A DNA stretch of 64,000 bases from Shimia_B sp038525525 (lineage in GTDB: Bacteria > Pseudomonadota > Alphaproteobacteria > Rhodobacterales > Rhodobacteraceae). The position numbers and the translations under genes were made by a program. Of the stretch, positions 24,648 to 33,098 are shown piece by piece; within the stretch, counting starts at the first letter, position 1; the number at the start of each line of letters is the position of its first letter. The notes under the pieces were generated by a model. That model had not been told where the DNA came from, did not search any database, and saw only the letters and a program-made list of their open reading frames with translations. The stretch spans positions 744,001 through 808,000 of the forward strand of contig JBCBHO010000001.1 of NCBI GenBank assembly GCA_038525525.1, in the 5' to 3' direction.

Positions 24648-25568
24648 TCAGCCGCCGGAGATCTGGTTGATCAGGTTCTGCAGAAGGCCCGGCGTGTTGG
24701 CCATCTCGTGACCCGCGTTGGAGTAGCCCACAAGCGACTCGGGGTAGAGCTTGACGTTCTCCACGCCAGCAAGCTCCGACAGGGCAAACCAATTGGTCGC
24801 GGCCCAGTGGCCCGTGTTGCAGAACGAGACGATCTGGGACTGACCATCAAAATTCTGCTCGGCTGCGAGAGCTTGGGCCGCCGCGGGATCGATGATCGCA
24901 GGGCCGCCGTCAAACCAGCTGGCATGCTCGAAATACTCGGATTGCGGCAGCGTCCCGGCACGGGCAGCGGCGGGGTGCGACTGCTCGCCTGACCAGAAGC
25001 TTTCGGGCCGTGCATCGAGGAGAAGCGCCTCGTCGCCACCGTTCACGATCTCGAGGACTGCGTCCGTCGTGGCGAGCCACTCGTCGGAAAAGGAGATGTC
25101 GACCACAGTGGGCGTGGGCGCGACCGCGTCGGTCGACAGGTCAAACCCCGCCTCTTGCCAGGCATTCACGCCGCCATTGAGGATGGCGAGGCTGCTCACG
25201 CCGGAGGATTTCAACGTCCAGTAGACGCGTGCGGCCGCGCCGAAATCGGTGATCGAGTCGCCCTGGTGTACGACGACGACCGGACGGTCGAGCTCGAGGC
25301 CCACGGCACCGAGCACGTCTTCGAGATGATCTTCAGTCACGAGTTGGCCCGGGTTCTCGGCGGGGCCGCGGAAAAGACCGTAGGAGGCTTGCACCGCGCC
25401 GGGGATGTGGCCCTCGGCAAAGGCATCGCCACGGATGTCGAGGATGAGCGGCGCACCGAGCTCAGCGTTGAGCTCGGCCGGGCTCACGAGCGGGCCGAAG
25501 CCCTCCTGCGCGGCGGCGGGAGCGGCAAAGCCGATCGAGGCAAGTACGAGGCTGCGAACGAGTGTCAT
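24648..25568 (-). CDS. Exported tandem-rhodanese sulfurtransferase
   Basis: 306 residues. Signal peptide MTLVRSLVLASIGFAAPAAA with AGGAGA upstream of the ATG. Two rhodanese domains: the first (LILDIRGDAFAEGHIPGAV) has VVVHQGDS where the active-site Cys would be, so it is inactive; the second (LLLDARPESFW) has SFCNTGHWA with Cys available. Likely handles thiosulfate or another sulfane donor in the periplasm and feeds the YeeE transporter. The layout matches SseA/TST enzymes with a catalytic C-terminal half. Confidence 0.9.
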   Translation of the reverse strand: MTLVRSLVLASIGFAAPAAAQEGFGPLVSPAELNAELGAPLILDIRGDAFAEGHIPGAVQASYGLFRGPAENPGQLVTEDHLEDVLGAVGLELDRPVVVVHQGDSITDFGAAARVYWTLKSSGVSSLAILNGGVNAWQEAGFDLSTDAVAPTPTVVDISFSDEWLATTDAVLEIVNGGDEALLLDARPESFWSGEQSHPAAARAGTLPQSEYFEHASWFDGGPAIIDPAAAQALAAEQNFDGQSQIVSFCNTGHWAATNWFALSELAGVENVKLYPESLVGYSNAGHEMANTPGLLQNLINQISGG

Positions 25569-25920
25569 GGGGATCTCCTTCATTGCTAGTCGGAGGCCCA
25601 CCTACCGCGGCAGACGGGAAGAACAACCCGCGAGACGGGCCGGTTCAGCCGCCGTGAAAGAACATCATTCCATCATGACAGAGCTCCCGAAACGCGCGTT
25701 CCTCACTGACGCTCAGTGAAAACACCGGTTCGCCGCGCTTGCACCATGGGCAACAGCGCTCCTTTTTTCCGCCCTGTCCACGCACCCGGCCGGAAGAGCA
25801 ATGCAGTCACAGGCAACCGGCTACCGCCATCCTTACCGGTGAGACCTGTCGCGCCCGGCTGCCCTTGCCCCAATGCTCACCCTCCCCTAAAAGCCCGCGA
25901 AACCGCAGGTGGGAGGCTAT
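25569..25920. other. Divergent regulatory region between rhodanese gene and fabB
   Basis: 352 bases with no supportable gene. It contains a perfect 17-base operator-like palindrome (25703-25719) and must hold promoters in both directions. No fabB promoter hexamers stood out. Confidence 0.6.
25703..25719. promoter_or_regulatory. Operator-like palindrome
   Basis: TCACTGA-CGC-TCAGTGA: perfect 7-base arms around a 3-base centre, about 135 bases upstream of the rhodanese start and 200 upstream of fabB. The size and symmetry suit a dimeric repressor. No regulator gene is adjacent; Irr, 3 kb away, has a different known box. Confidence 0.5.
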
Positions 25921-27147
25921 ATGCGCCGGGTCGTTATCACTGGAATGGGGATCGTATCGCCCATCGGGAATACCGTGGCAGAGGTGGAGGCTTCGCTGCG
26001 CGCGGGCCGGTCGGGCATCCGCGCCGAGCCGACATACAAGGAAAACGGCTTCCGGTCCCAGGTCGCCGGCATCCCGCAGATCGACGTCTCCGAGCACATC
26101 GACAAGCGCCAGCTGCGCTTCATGGGCCCCGGTGCCGCCTACAGCTACATCGCCATGGAACAGGCCATCGCCGATGCAGGGCTCGAGGAAAGCGATGTCT
26201 CCAACGAGCGCACCGGCCTCATCGCGGGCTCGGGCGGGCCGTCGACCTCGAACTTCTTCACCGCCTTCGACACCGTCATCAACAAGGGCGCGCCGAAGCG
26301 GATGGGGCCCTTCATGGTCACGCGGTGCATGTCGTCCACCGTGTCCGCCTGCCTCGCCACGCCCTTCAAGATCAAAGGGCAGAACTACTCCATCACCTCG
26401 GCCTGCTCCACGACGCTCCACTGCATGGGCGTGGGCACCGAGCAGATCCAGATGGGCAAGCAGGACATCGTCTTCGCGGGCGGCGGTGAAGAGGTCGACT
26501 GGACGCTTTCCTGCCTTTTCGACGCCATGGGCGCGATGAGCTCGAAGTACAACGAAACCCCCGAGACCGCCTCGCGCCCCTTCGATGCCACGCGCGACGG
26601 CTTTGTCATCGGCGGGGGCGGCGGCATGGTGGTCCTCGAGGAGCTCGAGCACGCCAAGGCCCGCGGCGCGAAGATCTACGGCGAGGTGACGGGCTATGGC
26701 GCGACCTCCGACGGCCACGACATGGTCGCGCCCTCGGGCGAGGGCGGTGAGCGTTCCATGAAGCTCGCGCTCGCGACGCTGCCGGAGGGCCGCAAGATCG
26801 ATTATATCAACGCGCACGGCACCTCGACGCCGGTGGGCGACGTCACCGAGATGATGGCCGTGCGCCGCGTCTTCGGCGAAGAGCACCCGGTCGTGACCTC
26901 CACCAAGAGCCAGACGGGCCACGCCCTCGGCGGGGCTGGCGTGCACGAGGCGATCTATTCGCTCATCATGATGGACAAGGGCTTCATCGCCCCCTCGATC
27001 AACGTCACCGAGCTCGCCCCCGAGCTCCGCCCTGACGAAATTGCCACAGAGCTCCGCGAAAACGTCGAACTCGACAGCGTGCTCTCCAACAGCTTCGGCT
27101 TCGGTGGCACCAACGCCACCATGATCATGAGCAAGCACGACGGGTAA
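25921..27147 (+). CDS. fabB: 3-oxoacyl-ACP synthase I
   Basis: 408 residues. Condensing enzyme that elongates the cis-3-decenoyl intermediate made by FabA. Active-site Cys in TSACSTTLH, His residues in INAHGTSTPVGD and GHALGGAGVHEA. The start MRRVVITGMG has GGGAGG upstream. It is followed by fabI after 5 bases. Confidence 0.97.
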   Translation: MRRVVITGMGIVSPIGNTVAEVEASLRAGRSGIRAEPTYKENGFRSQVAGIPQIDVSEHIDKRQLRFMGPGAAYSYIAMEQAIADAGLEESDVSNERTGLIAGSGGPSTSNFFTAFDTVINKGAPKRMGPFMVTRCMSSTVSACLATPFKIKGQNYSITSACSTTLHCMGVGTEQIQMGKQDIVFAGGGEEVDWTLSCLFDAMGAMSSKYNETPETASRPFDATRDGFVIGGGGGMVVLEELEHAKARGAKIYGEVTGYGATSDGHDMVAPSGEGGERSMKLALATLPEGRKIDYINAHGTSTPVGDVTEMMAVRRVFGEEHPVVTSTKSQTGHALGGAGVHEAIYSLIMMDKGFIAPSINVTELAPELRPDEIATELRENVELDSVLSNSFGFGGTNATMIMSKHDG

Positions 27148-27152
27148 TCGCC

Positions 27153-27941
27153 ATGGCAGAGCTTCTCGCAGGCAAACGCGGCCTCATCACCGGCATCGCC
27201 AACAACCGCTCCATCGCATACGGCATCGCCGCCGCGATGAAAGCTGAAGGTGCAGAGCTCGCCTTCGCCTGCCAGATGGATATCTTCGGCGCCAAGGTGA
27301 CCCCGCTCGCCGAGGAAATGGGCGTCAAGCACGTGCTGGATTACTCGGCCACCGATGACGCCGTGTCAAAAGCGGCCTTCGATACGCTCGCAGCCGACTG
27401 GGGCAGCCTCGACTTCTGCGTTCACGCCATCGCGTATTCCGACAAGACCGAGCTCACCGGCTCCTTCACGAACACGACGCGCGCGAATTTCAAGAACTCG
27501 CTCGATATCTCCGCCTACTCGCTCATCGACATGGCGCGCAATGCCGCCCCGCTCATGACCGAGGGCGGCTCCATCATGGCGCTGACCTACCAGGGCTCCA
27601 AGAAAGCGACGCCCTGGTACAACGTCATGGGCGTGGCAAAGGCCGCGCTCGAGACGACCGTCCTCTATCTCGCCAATGATCTCGGGCCCCAGGGGATCCG
27701 CGTGAACCTCATCTCGCCCGGCCCCATGAAGACGCTCTCCGGCGCGGCCATCGGCGGCGCGCGGAAGACGTTCCGCTTCACGCAGGCCAATGCCCCACTG
27801 CGCAAGAACGCCACCCTCGAGGCCATCGGCGGGACGGCAGTCTATCTGGCATCCGATTACGCCGATTGCACGACGGGCGAGTGCATCATGGTCGACGGCG
27901 GCTACCACATTCTCGGCATGCCTCAACCCGACAACCTCTGA
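27153..27941 (+). CDS. fabI: Enoyl-ACP reductase (NADH), FabI type
   Basis: 262 residues. SDR-fold enzyme for the last step of each fatty acid elongation cycle. Cofactor motif GLITGIANNRSIAYGIA; catalytic Tyr and Lys in WYNVMGVAKAALE, the Tyr-x6-Lys spacing of FabI; TYQGSKKA precedes it. Presence of a normal FabI suggests triclosan-type inhibitors would act. Cotranscribed with fabB. Confidence 0.96.
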   Translation: MAELLAGKRGLITGIANNRSIAYGIAAAMKAEGAELAFACQMDIFGAKVTPLAEEMGVKHVLDYSATDDAVSKAAFDTLAADWGSLDFCVHAIAYSDKTELTGSFTNTTRANFKNSLDISAYSLIDMARNAAPLMTEGGSIMALTYQGSKKATPWYNVMGVAKAALETTVLYLANDLGPQGIRVNLISPGPMKTLSGAAIGGARKTFRFTQANAPLRKNATLEAIGGTAVYLASDYADCTTGECIMVDGGYHILGMPQPDNL

Positions 27942-27946
27942 CCGCG

Positions 27947-28390
27947 ATGATCGCGGCGCGCATCAAGGCGGCGACCATCGAAGGCGGTCTGTCGGCGGCG
28001 GTGGCCTGCCCGATCTACTTTCTGAGCGATCAAGCGGGCCTCGGGACGGGCCTCACGATAACGCTCTGGCTCGCGGGCGCCTTTGGCCTCGCGCCCCTGA
28101 CCCTTGCGCTTCGCATGCTGACCCAGAAGCACCCCGCGCCGGAGCATCGCCGCGTCGGGCTCGTGCTCGCGGGCGATGGCTGCCACCTGTGCCGCTGGCT
28201 ACGGTTCTGGTGGCCCCTCGCCCTCTCGCCTGCCGGTCTGGCGGCCTACTTCCACACCGGGAGCTGGGGGCTCGCGGCGCTCGGCCTCGCGGCCACTGCG
28301 CTTCACCTCGCCACCGGTCTCTCCGACCTGGCCGAAGAGCGAGAGCCGCATTGGTCCCGCGCCACGGGCTTCTCCTTCACGCCTGGATAG
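27947..28390 (+). CDS. Small integral membrane protein downstream of fabI
   Basis: 147 residues, starting MIAARIKAATIEGG five bases after the fabI stop. Three or four hydrophobic segments (about residues 30-52, 80-100 and 103-122). A Cys-x2-Cys pair lies in GDGCHLCRWLRFWW near the middle. No family recognised. Position suggests cotranscription with fabBI; whether it serves lipid synthesis is unknown. Confidence 0.6.
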   Translation: MIAARIKAATIEGGLSAAVACPIYFLSDQAGLGTGLTITLWLAGAFGLAPLTLALRMLTQKHPAPEHRRVGLVLAGDGCHLCRWLRFWWPLALSPAGLAAYFHTGSWGLAALGLAATALHLATGLSDLAEEREPHWSRATGFSFTPG

Positions 28391-28392
28391 GC

Positions 28393-28530
28393 CGGGAGCG
28401 AGGGGCCAGCCCCTCGCGCTCCCCGAGGTACGACGCACAAAGAAGCAGCGCGCGCGTGGTCAAACCGGCGCCACAGATCGAGATGTCCAAGTGGCGTCCC
28501 ATCCCCGGTTTCTTTGTGCCCTGTACCTCC
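28393..28530. repeat. Structured intergenic DNA: GC hairpin plus 20-base inverted repeats
   Basis: Just after the gene ending at 28390 a GC hairpin forms from GGGAGCGAGGGG and CCCCTCGCGCTCCC around CCAG. Next, GAGGTACGACGCACAAAGAA (28425-28444) is inverted at 28510-28529 as TTCTTTGTGCCCTGTACCTC: 17 of 20 positions pair. Inside, AAACCGG/CCGGTTT and CGCCAC/GTGGCG also pair, giving a nested palindrome of about 105 bases. The outer arms resemble a dispersed CCCCGAGGT...AAAGA element also seen at 35535-35561. Confidence 0.7.
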
Positions 28531-28582
28531 GCCGGAGGCATCCCGGCTTTTCAACCCGTGCGGCCTGTGCCAGCGTCGCGCC

Positions 28583-29251
28583 ATGATCACCACCTGCATC
28601 TTCGACGCCTACGGCACCCTCTTCGACGTATCCGCAGCTGCCCGCGCTGCCGCGGAGGAGCGTCCCGAACTCGCGGAGGTCTGGCCCCAACTCGCCGCCG
28701 ACTGGCGCACGAAACAGCTCGAATACACATGGCTGCGCGCGGTCGCCGGAACGCATACGGATTTCTGGCAGGTTACGCAGGACGGGCTCGACTGGGCCAT
28801 GGAGGCGACGGGGCTAGCGGGCGAAGACCTGCGGACGCGTCTCCTCGATCTCTACTGGGAGCTCGGGGCCTACCCGGAGGTCTCTGCCATGCTCGCAGTG
28901 CTAAAGGCGCGCGGTCTTGCGACGGGGATTCTCTCGAATGGCTCACCGGAGATGCTCGAGGCCGCCGTGTGCTCGGCGGGGCTGGGCGATCTCCTCGATG
29001 CGCAGCTCAGCGTGGAAGACGTGGGCATCTTCAAGCCTTCTTCCAAGGTCTATGACTTGGTGGGGGAGACCTTCGGCACCGCGCCGGGCGAGGTCATGTT
29101 CGTCAGTTCGAATGGCTGGGACGCGGCCCATGCCGCCGCCTACGGCTTCCGCACGGTGTGGGTGAACCGCGCTGGTGCGCCCATGGACCGCCTCCCCGGC
29201 AAGCCGCAGCACGTGCTGCGCGACCTGACCAGCCTTCCGGACCTGCTTTGA
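28583..29251 (+). CDS. Haloacid dehalogenase type II (HAD superfamily)
   Basis: 222 residues. Hydrolyses (S)-2-haloacids with a nucleophilic Asp. FDAYGTLFDVSAAA (nucleophile in the first motif), TGILSNGSPEML, GIFKPSSKVYDLV (Lys) and FVSSNGWDAAHAAAYGF, closely matching L-2-haloacid dehalogenases, in which SSNxWD is diagnostic. First gene of a five-gene unit in which each stop overlaps the next start. Start MITTCIFDAYG. Confidence 0.92.
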   Translation: MITTCIFDAYGTLFDVSAAARAAAEERPELAEVWPQLAADWRTKQLEYTWLRAVAGTHTDFWQVTQDGLDWAMEATGLAGEDLRTRLLDLYWELGAYPEVSAMLAVLKARGLATGILSNGSPEMLEAAVCSAGLGDLLDAQLSVEDVGIFKPSSKVYDLVGETFGTAPGEVMFVSSNGWDAAHAAAYGFRTVWVNRAGAPMDRLPGKPQHVLRDLTSLPDLL

Positions 29252-30069
29252 TGCCCCATTTCGAGGTCTCCGACGGGGCACGGATCCATTTCACAGACGA
29301 AGGCACCGGCCGGCCGATCCTCTGCCTCGCCGGGCTCACGCGCACAGGCCGTGATTTCGACTACGTCGCCCCGCACCTGCCGCCCTGTCGCCTGATCCGC
29401 ATGGATTATCGCGGTCGCGGGCGTTCGGATTGGTCGGGCGCGGCGACCTACACCATCCAACGCGAGGGGCAAGATGCGCTCGAGCTGCTCGATCACCTGG
29501 GGATCGCGCAGGCGGCCATCCTCGGGACGTCGCGCGGCGGGCTCATCGCCATGGGCCTCGCCTTCGCGTCCAAGGAGCGGCTTCTCGGCGTCGCGCTCAA
29601 CGATATAGGCCCCAAGATCGAGACAACCGGCCTCGACGTCATCAAGGATTACCTCGGCCGCCGCCCCGCATTCCGCACCCTCGACGAGGCGATCTCGAAG
29701 CGCGGCGCGGTCATGGCGGGCTTCCGAAATGTGCCGGAGACGCGCTGGGCGCAGGAGGTGATGCTGCATTACCGCGCGGCGCCCGACGGGCTCGACATCA
29801 CCTATGATCCGGCCTTGCGCGAGGCTGTGCTCGGCAACGAGGCCGCGGCGGCGCCGGACCTCTGGCCGATCTTCGATGCCCTGGCAGACCTGCCGCTCGC
29901 GCTCATCAGGGGCGCGAATTCCGATCTCCTGAGCCGGGACACTGCCGACGAGATGGCGCGCCGCCGCCCGGACATGATCCGCGCGGAGGTGCCGGATCGC
30001 GGGCATGTTCCCTTCCTCGACGAGCCCGAAGCGCTCGCCGCCCTTTCGGCATGGATGGACACCCTATGA
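29251..30069 (+). CDS. Alpha/beta hydrolase
   Basis: 272 residues. Nucleophile Ser in GTSRGGLIA, oxyanion region LCLAGLTRTG, catalytic His in DRGHVPFLDEPEAL. The Asp nucleophile expected of haloalkane or haloacetate dehalogenases is absent from the elbow, so an esterase, lactonase or C-C hydrolase is likelier. The ATG overlaps the preceding stop (TGATG). Confidence 0.85.
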   Translation: MPHFEVSDGARIHFTDEGTGRPILCLAGLTRTGRDFDYVAPHLPPCRLIRMDYRGRGRSDWSGAATYTIQREGQDALELLDHLGIAQAAILGTSRGGLIAMGLAFASKERLLGVALNDIGPKIETTGLDVIKDYLGRRPAFRTLDEAISKRGAVMAGFRNVPETRWAQEVMLHYRAAPDGLDITYDPALREAVLGNEAAAAPDLWPIFDALADLPLALIRGANSDLLSRDTADEMARRRPDMIRAEVPDRGHVPFLDEPEALAALSAWMDTL

Positions 30070-31025
30070 ATATCGACATGATCCGCGCGAGCGCGGCCCG
30101 GGGCGCGGGCCATGTGCGGCGCACGCCCCTGCTCTCCTCGCCCTTTCTCGATGAGATCGCCGGGCGGCGCGTTCTGGTAAAAGCCGAGTGCCTTCAGCAC
30201 ACGGGCTCGTTCAAGTTCCGCGGCGGATGGTCGGCCGTCTCGGCGCTCTCCTACGATGTGCGCGCACGCGGCGTAATCGCCTATTCCTCTGGCAACCACG
30301 CGCAGGCCGTGGCCCATGCCGCCGCCCTCCACGGCACCAGCGCGGTGATCATCATGCCCTCCGACGCGCCCGCGATCAAAATCGAGAACACGCGCGCGCT
30401 GGGCGCGGAGGTCTTGCTCTACGACCGCGACGGCGAAAGCCGCGAAGAGATCGGCAAGGCCATTGCGGAAGAGAGACAGCTCACGCTGATCCCGCCCTTC
30501 GACGCCGCCGAGGTGATCGCCGGCCAAGGCACCTGCGGCCTCGAGATCGCCGAACAGGCGCGGGAGGCCGGCGTCGACGGGGCCGAGATCTTCGTGTGCT
30601 GCGGCGGCGGTGGCTTCACCTCCGGCATCGCGCTGGCCACCGAGGGCGCCCACCGCGTCCGGCCCGTCGAGCCGGACGGGTATGACGACGTCGCGAGGTC
30701 CCTCGTTTCGGGGCAGATCGAACGCAACGCCCGCAGCGCGGGCGGCCTCTGCGATGCCATCATCACGCCATCGCCCGGAAAGATGACCTTTCCGATCCTG
30801 CAGCGCCTCGTGGGGCCCGGCATCGTCGTGAGTGATGAGGAGGCTCTTCGAGCCATGGCGTTGGCCTTTTTCCGGCTCAAGCTCGTCGTGGAGCCGGGCG
30901 GGGCCGTGGCCCTCGCCGCCGCGCTCTTCCACCCTAACGAGACCGAGGGAGACGCCGTCATTTGTACGATCTCCGGCGGCAACGTGGACCGCGCGGTCTT
31001 CGAACGTGCATTGGAGAGGCTATGA
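30066..31025 (+). CDS. Threonine/serine dehydratase-like PLP enzyme
   Basis: 319 residues, fold type II PLP enzyme. PLP-Lys in HTGSFKFRGG, YSSGNHAQAVA, the glycine loop CCGGGGFTSGIAL and a C-terminal VEPGGAVALAAAL. No ACT regulatory domain, so a catabolic dehydratase, serine racemase or a beta-hydroxyaspartate-type dehydratase are possible. ATGA overlap with the hydrolase before it. Confidence 0.88.
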   Translation: MNIDMIRASAARGAGHVRRTPLLSSPFLDEIAGRRVLVKAECLQHTGSFKFRGGWSAVSALSYDVRARGVIAYSSGNHAQAVAHAAALHGTSAVIIMPSDAPAIKIENTRALGAEVLLYDRDGESREEIGKAIAEERQLTLIPPFDAAEVIAGQGTCGLEIAEQAREAGVDGAEIFVCCGGGGFTSGIALATEGAHRVRPVEPDGYDDVARSLVSGQIERNARSAGGLCDAIITPSPGKMTFPILQRLVGPGIVVSDEEALRAMALAFFRLKLVVEPGGAVALAAALFHPNETEGDAVICTISGGNVDRAVFERALERL

Positions 31026-32197
31026 CCGAGTTTTCCATCGCCTCCTTCAACGTGAAGAACCTGATCGGCGCGGACGAGGAGTATTACCGCTTCGAAAGCT
31101 ACACGCCCGAGGAATACGCGTGGAAGGAAGACTGGCTCGCCGACCAGCTCCTGTCGATGGACAGCGATATCGTCTGCTTCCAGGAGATCTTCGAGGAAAG
31201 CGCGCTGCGAGCGGTGATCGCGGAGACAAACGCGCGCGGGCGCGCGGCGAACGAGGCGGTCGTCCCTGATCGCTCGAAGCGCTATGCGCGCAAGGCGATC
31301 TTTCGGAAGCTGGCCTTCGCGCCCTACGAGCCGCTGCATCTCGCCTTCGCCGCGAATGTAAATGATGGCGCGCCGGGCGCGCGGCGGCCCGGCCTCGCCG
31401 TGCTCTCCCGCTTTCCCTTCGTGGGCGAGGTGGAGGTGATCCAGGAACTGGCCGCGCCGCTTACGATCCCCTTCGCCGATCTGGGCGGTGATGACGGCGG
31501 CAGCTACACCATCCGCCGCACCTCCCGTCCGATCATGAAGCTTCGCGTGGATGTGGGCGGGACGGTCATCACGGTCTTCAATTGCCACCTGAAGTCGAAG
31601 CTCGGCGAGTTCATGCCCGGCGGCGCCGAACGGGATCTTGTGAACTACGATGCGGCCGGCCGCGCGCTGGGCGCGCTGCGCTCGGCCCTGCGCCGGATGG
31701 CAGAAGCCTGGGTGCTGCGCCGCGAGGTACTCAAGAGCCTCGAAGCCGGAGAGCCCGTCATGGTGCTCGGCGATTTCAACGACGGGGAGCATGCCGTCAG
31801 CTCGGAGATCATCAGCGGAGAAGCGCCGTTCAAGAACTACGCTTGGATCCGGCGCCACGACGCAGAGCATCGCTCGGATCGCTACACCGACGAGGAGGAC
31901 ACGCTCATTCGCACGCAAATGGAGGCGGTGCGCCTCCAATCGGCGGAAAAGCTCTTCGTGGCCAAATCGCTGCGCGACATGGTCTTCACCACGTCCTTCG
32001 GCGGGACGTTCGAGAGCATCGACCAGATCCTCATGTCCCGCCACTTCCTGCCGGGACATGGCACCTCGTTGGGGCAGATGGAGTACTTCAGCGTGCTCAA
32101 CGATCACCTCACCGATGGGGCCCATCCCGAGGCACCCTACAACAAGCTCGCCTCCGACCACGGACAGATCATCGCACATATGAGGCTGACGCCGTGA
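31022..32197 (+). CDS. Endonuclease/exonuclease/phosphatase-family hydrolase
   Basis: 391 residues. EEP metal-dependent fold: SFNVKNL with Asn, VCFQEIFEE with catalytic Glu, VFNCHLKSK with His, VLGDFNDGEH with Asp and Asn, and ASDHGQI with the final Asp-His. No signal peptide. EEP members include nucleases and phosphodiesterases; the large insert around residues 200-250 and the operon context do not settle which. ATGA overlap with the dehydratase gene. Confidence 0.87.
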   Translation: MTEFSIASFNVKNLIGADEEYYRFESYTPEEYAWKEDWLADQLLSMDSDIVCFQEIFEESALRAVIAETNARGRAANEAVVPDRSKRYARKAIFRKLAFAPYEPLHLAFAANVNDGAPGARRPGLAVLSRFPFVGEVEVIQELAAPLTIPFADLGGDDGGSYTIRRTSRPIMKLRVDVGGTVITVFNCHLKSKLGEFMPGGAERDLVNYDAAGRALGALRSALRRMAEAWVLRREVLKSLEAGEPVMVLGDFNDGEHAVSSEIISGEAPFKNYAWIRRHDAEHRSDRYTDEEDTLIRTQMEAVRLQSAEKLFVAKSLRDMVFTTSFGGTFESIDQILMSRHFLPGHGTSLGQMEYFSVLNDHLTDGAHPEAPYNKLASDHGQIIAHMRLTP

Positions 32198-32994
32198 AGA
32201 TCTTCGATACCGGCGATGTGCGTCTGCATTACCGCGAGGATGGCGACCCGGACGGCGCTCCGATCGTATTTGCCAATTCGCTCGGAACCGATCTTAGGCT
32301 TTGGGATGCGCTGGTGCCCCGTTTGCCGGTCGGTCTGCACATTGTTCGCTACGACAAGCGCGGCCATGGGCTCAGCGACGTGCCGGAGGCACCTTACACG
32401 ATGGGCGCGCTCATCCGCGATGTGGAGGCGCTGCTCGACGGGCTCGGGATCAGCGCGTGCACGTTCGTCGGGCTCTCCATCGGCGGTATGATCGCCCAGG
32501 GGCTCGCGGCGAAGCGACCCGACCTGATCAGCGCCCTCGTGCTCTCCAATACCGCAGCCAAGATCGGCACGCGTGAGATCTGGCAGGGCCGGATCGAGGC
32601 GATCCGCGCGGGCGGCATGGACGCCGTAGTGGCCCCGACGATGGAGCGCTGGTTTTCGAAACGCTTCCAAGGTGGCGATGAGATCGCGCTATGGGAGAAC
32701 ATGCTGCGCGCGTGCCCGGTGGAGGGCTATATCGGCTGCTCCGAGGCCATCGCGGGCACGGATTTCTACACGCCCACCGCCGCACTCCGCCTGCCCACGC
32801 TCGGGATCGCGGGAAGCGAGGACGGCTCCACCCCGCCCGACCTCGTGCGCGAGACCGTCGAGCTCATCGAGGGCGCGCGCTTCGAGATCCTGCGCGGCAC
32901 GGGCCACCTGCCCTGCGCGGAGGACCCGCAGGGCTACGCCGCGCTCCTCACGGAATTCCTCGCGTCCCTGGGGTCTCTGCCGAAGCCGGGCTGA
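32194..32994 (+). CDS. pcaD: 3-oxoadipate enol-lactonase-like alpha/beta hydrolase
   Basis: 266 residues, starting at a GTG that overlaps the preceding stop (GTGA). LHYREDGDPDGAPIVFANSL, the oxyanion LGTDLRLWD and RYDKRGHGLS are typical of PcaD; nucleophile Ser in VGLSIGGMIAQGLA and His in GTGHLPCAEDP. PcaD opens 3-oxoadipate enol-lactone in the protocatechuate branch, but no other pca gene is nearby, so the true substrate may differ. The symbol is given for similarity only. Confidence 0.8.
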   Translation: MKIFDTGDVRLHYREDGDPDGAPIVFANSLGTDLRLWDALVPRLPVGLHIVRYDKRGHGLSDVPEAPYTMGALIRDVEALLDGLGISACTFVGLSIGGMIAQGLAAKRPDLISALVLSNTAAKIGTREIWQGRIEAIRAGGMDAVVAPTMERWFSKRFQGGDEIALWENMLRACPVEGYIGCSEAIAGTDFYTPTAALRLPTLGIAGSEDGSTPPDLVRETVELIEGARFEILRGTGHLPCAEDPQGYAALLTEFLASLGSLPKPG

Positions 32995-33098
32995 TACGAG
33001 ACGAATCTCGCAGCGCCGCCCGCAAAGCCCCGCCACACGCGAATTCGCTTTGAACCATGCGGTTCAGCAGCTAAGGCTGGCGTTTGTAAAGGGGCACC

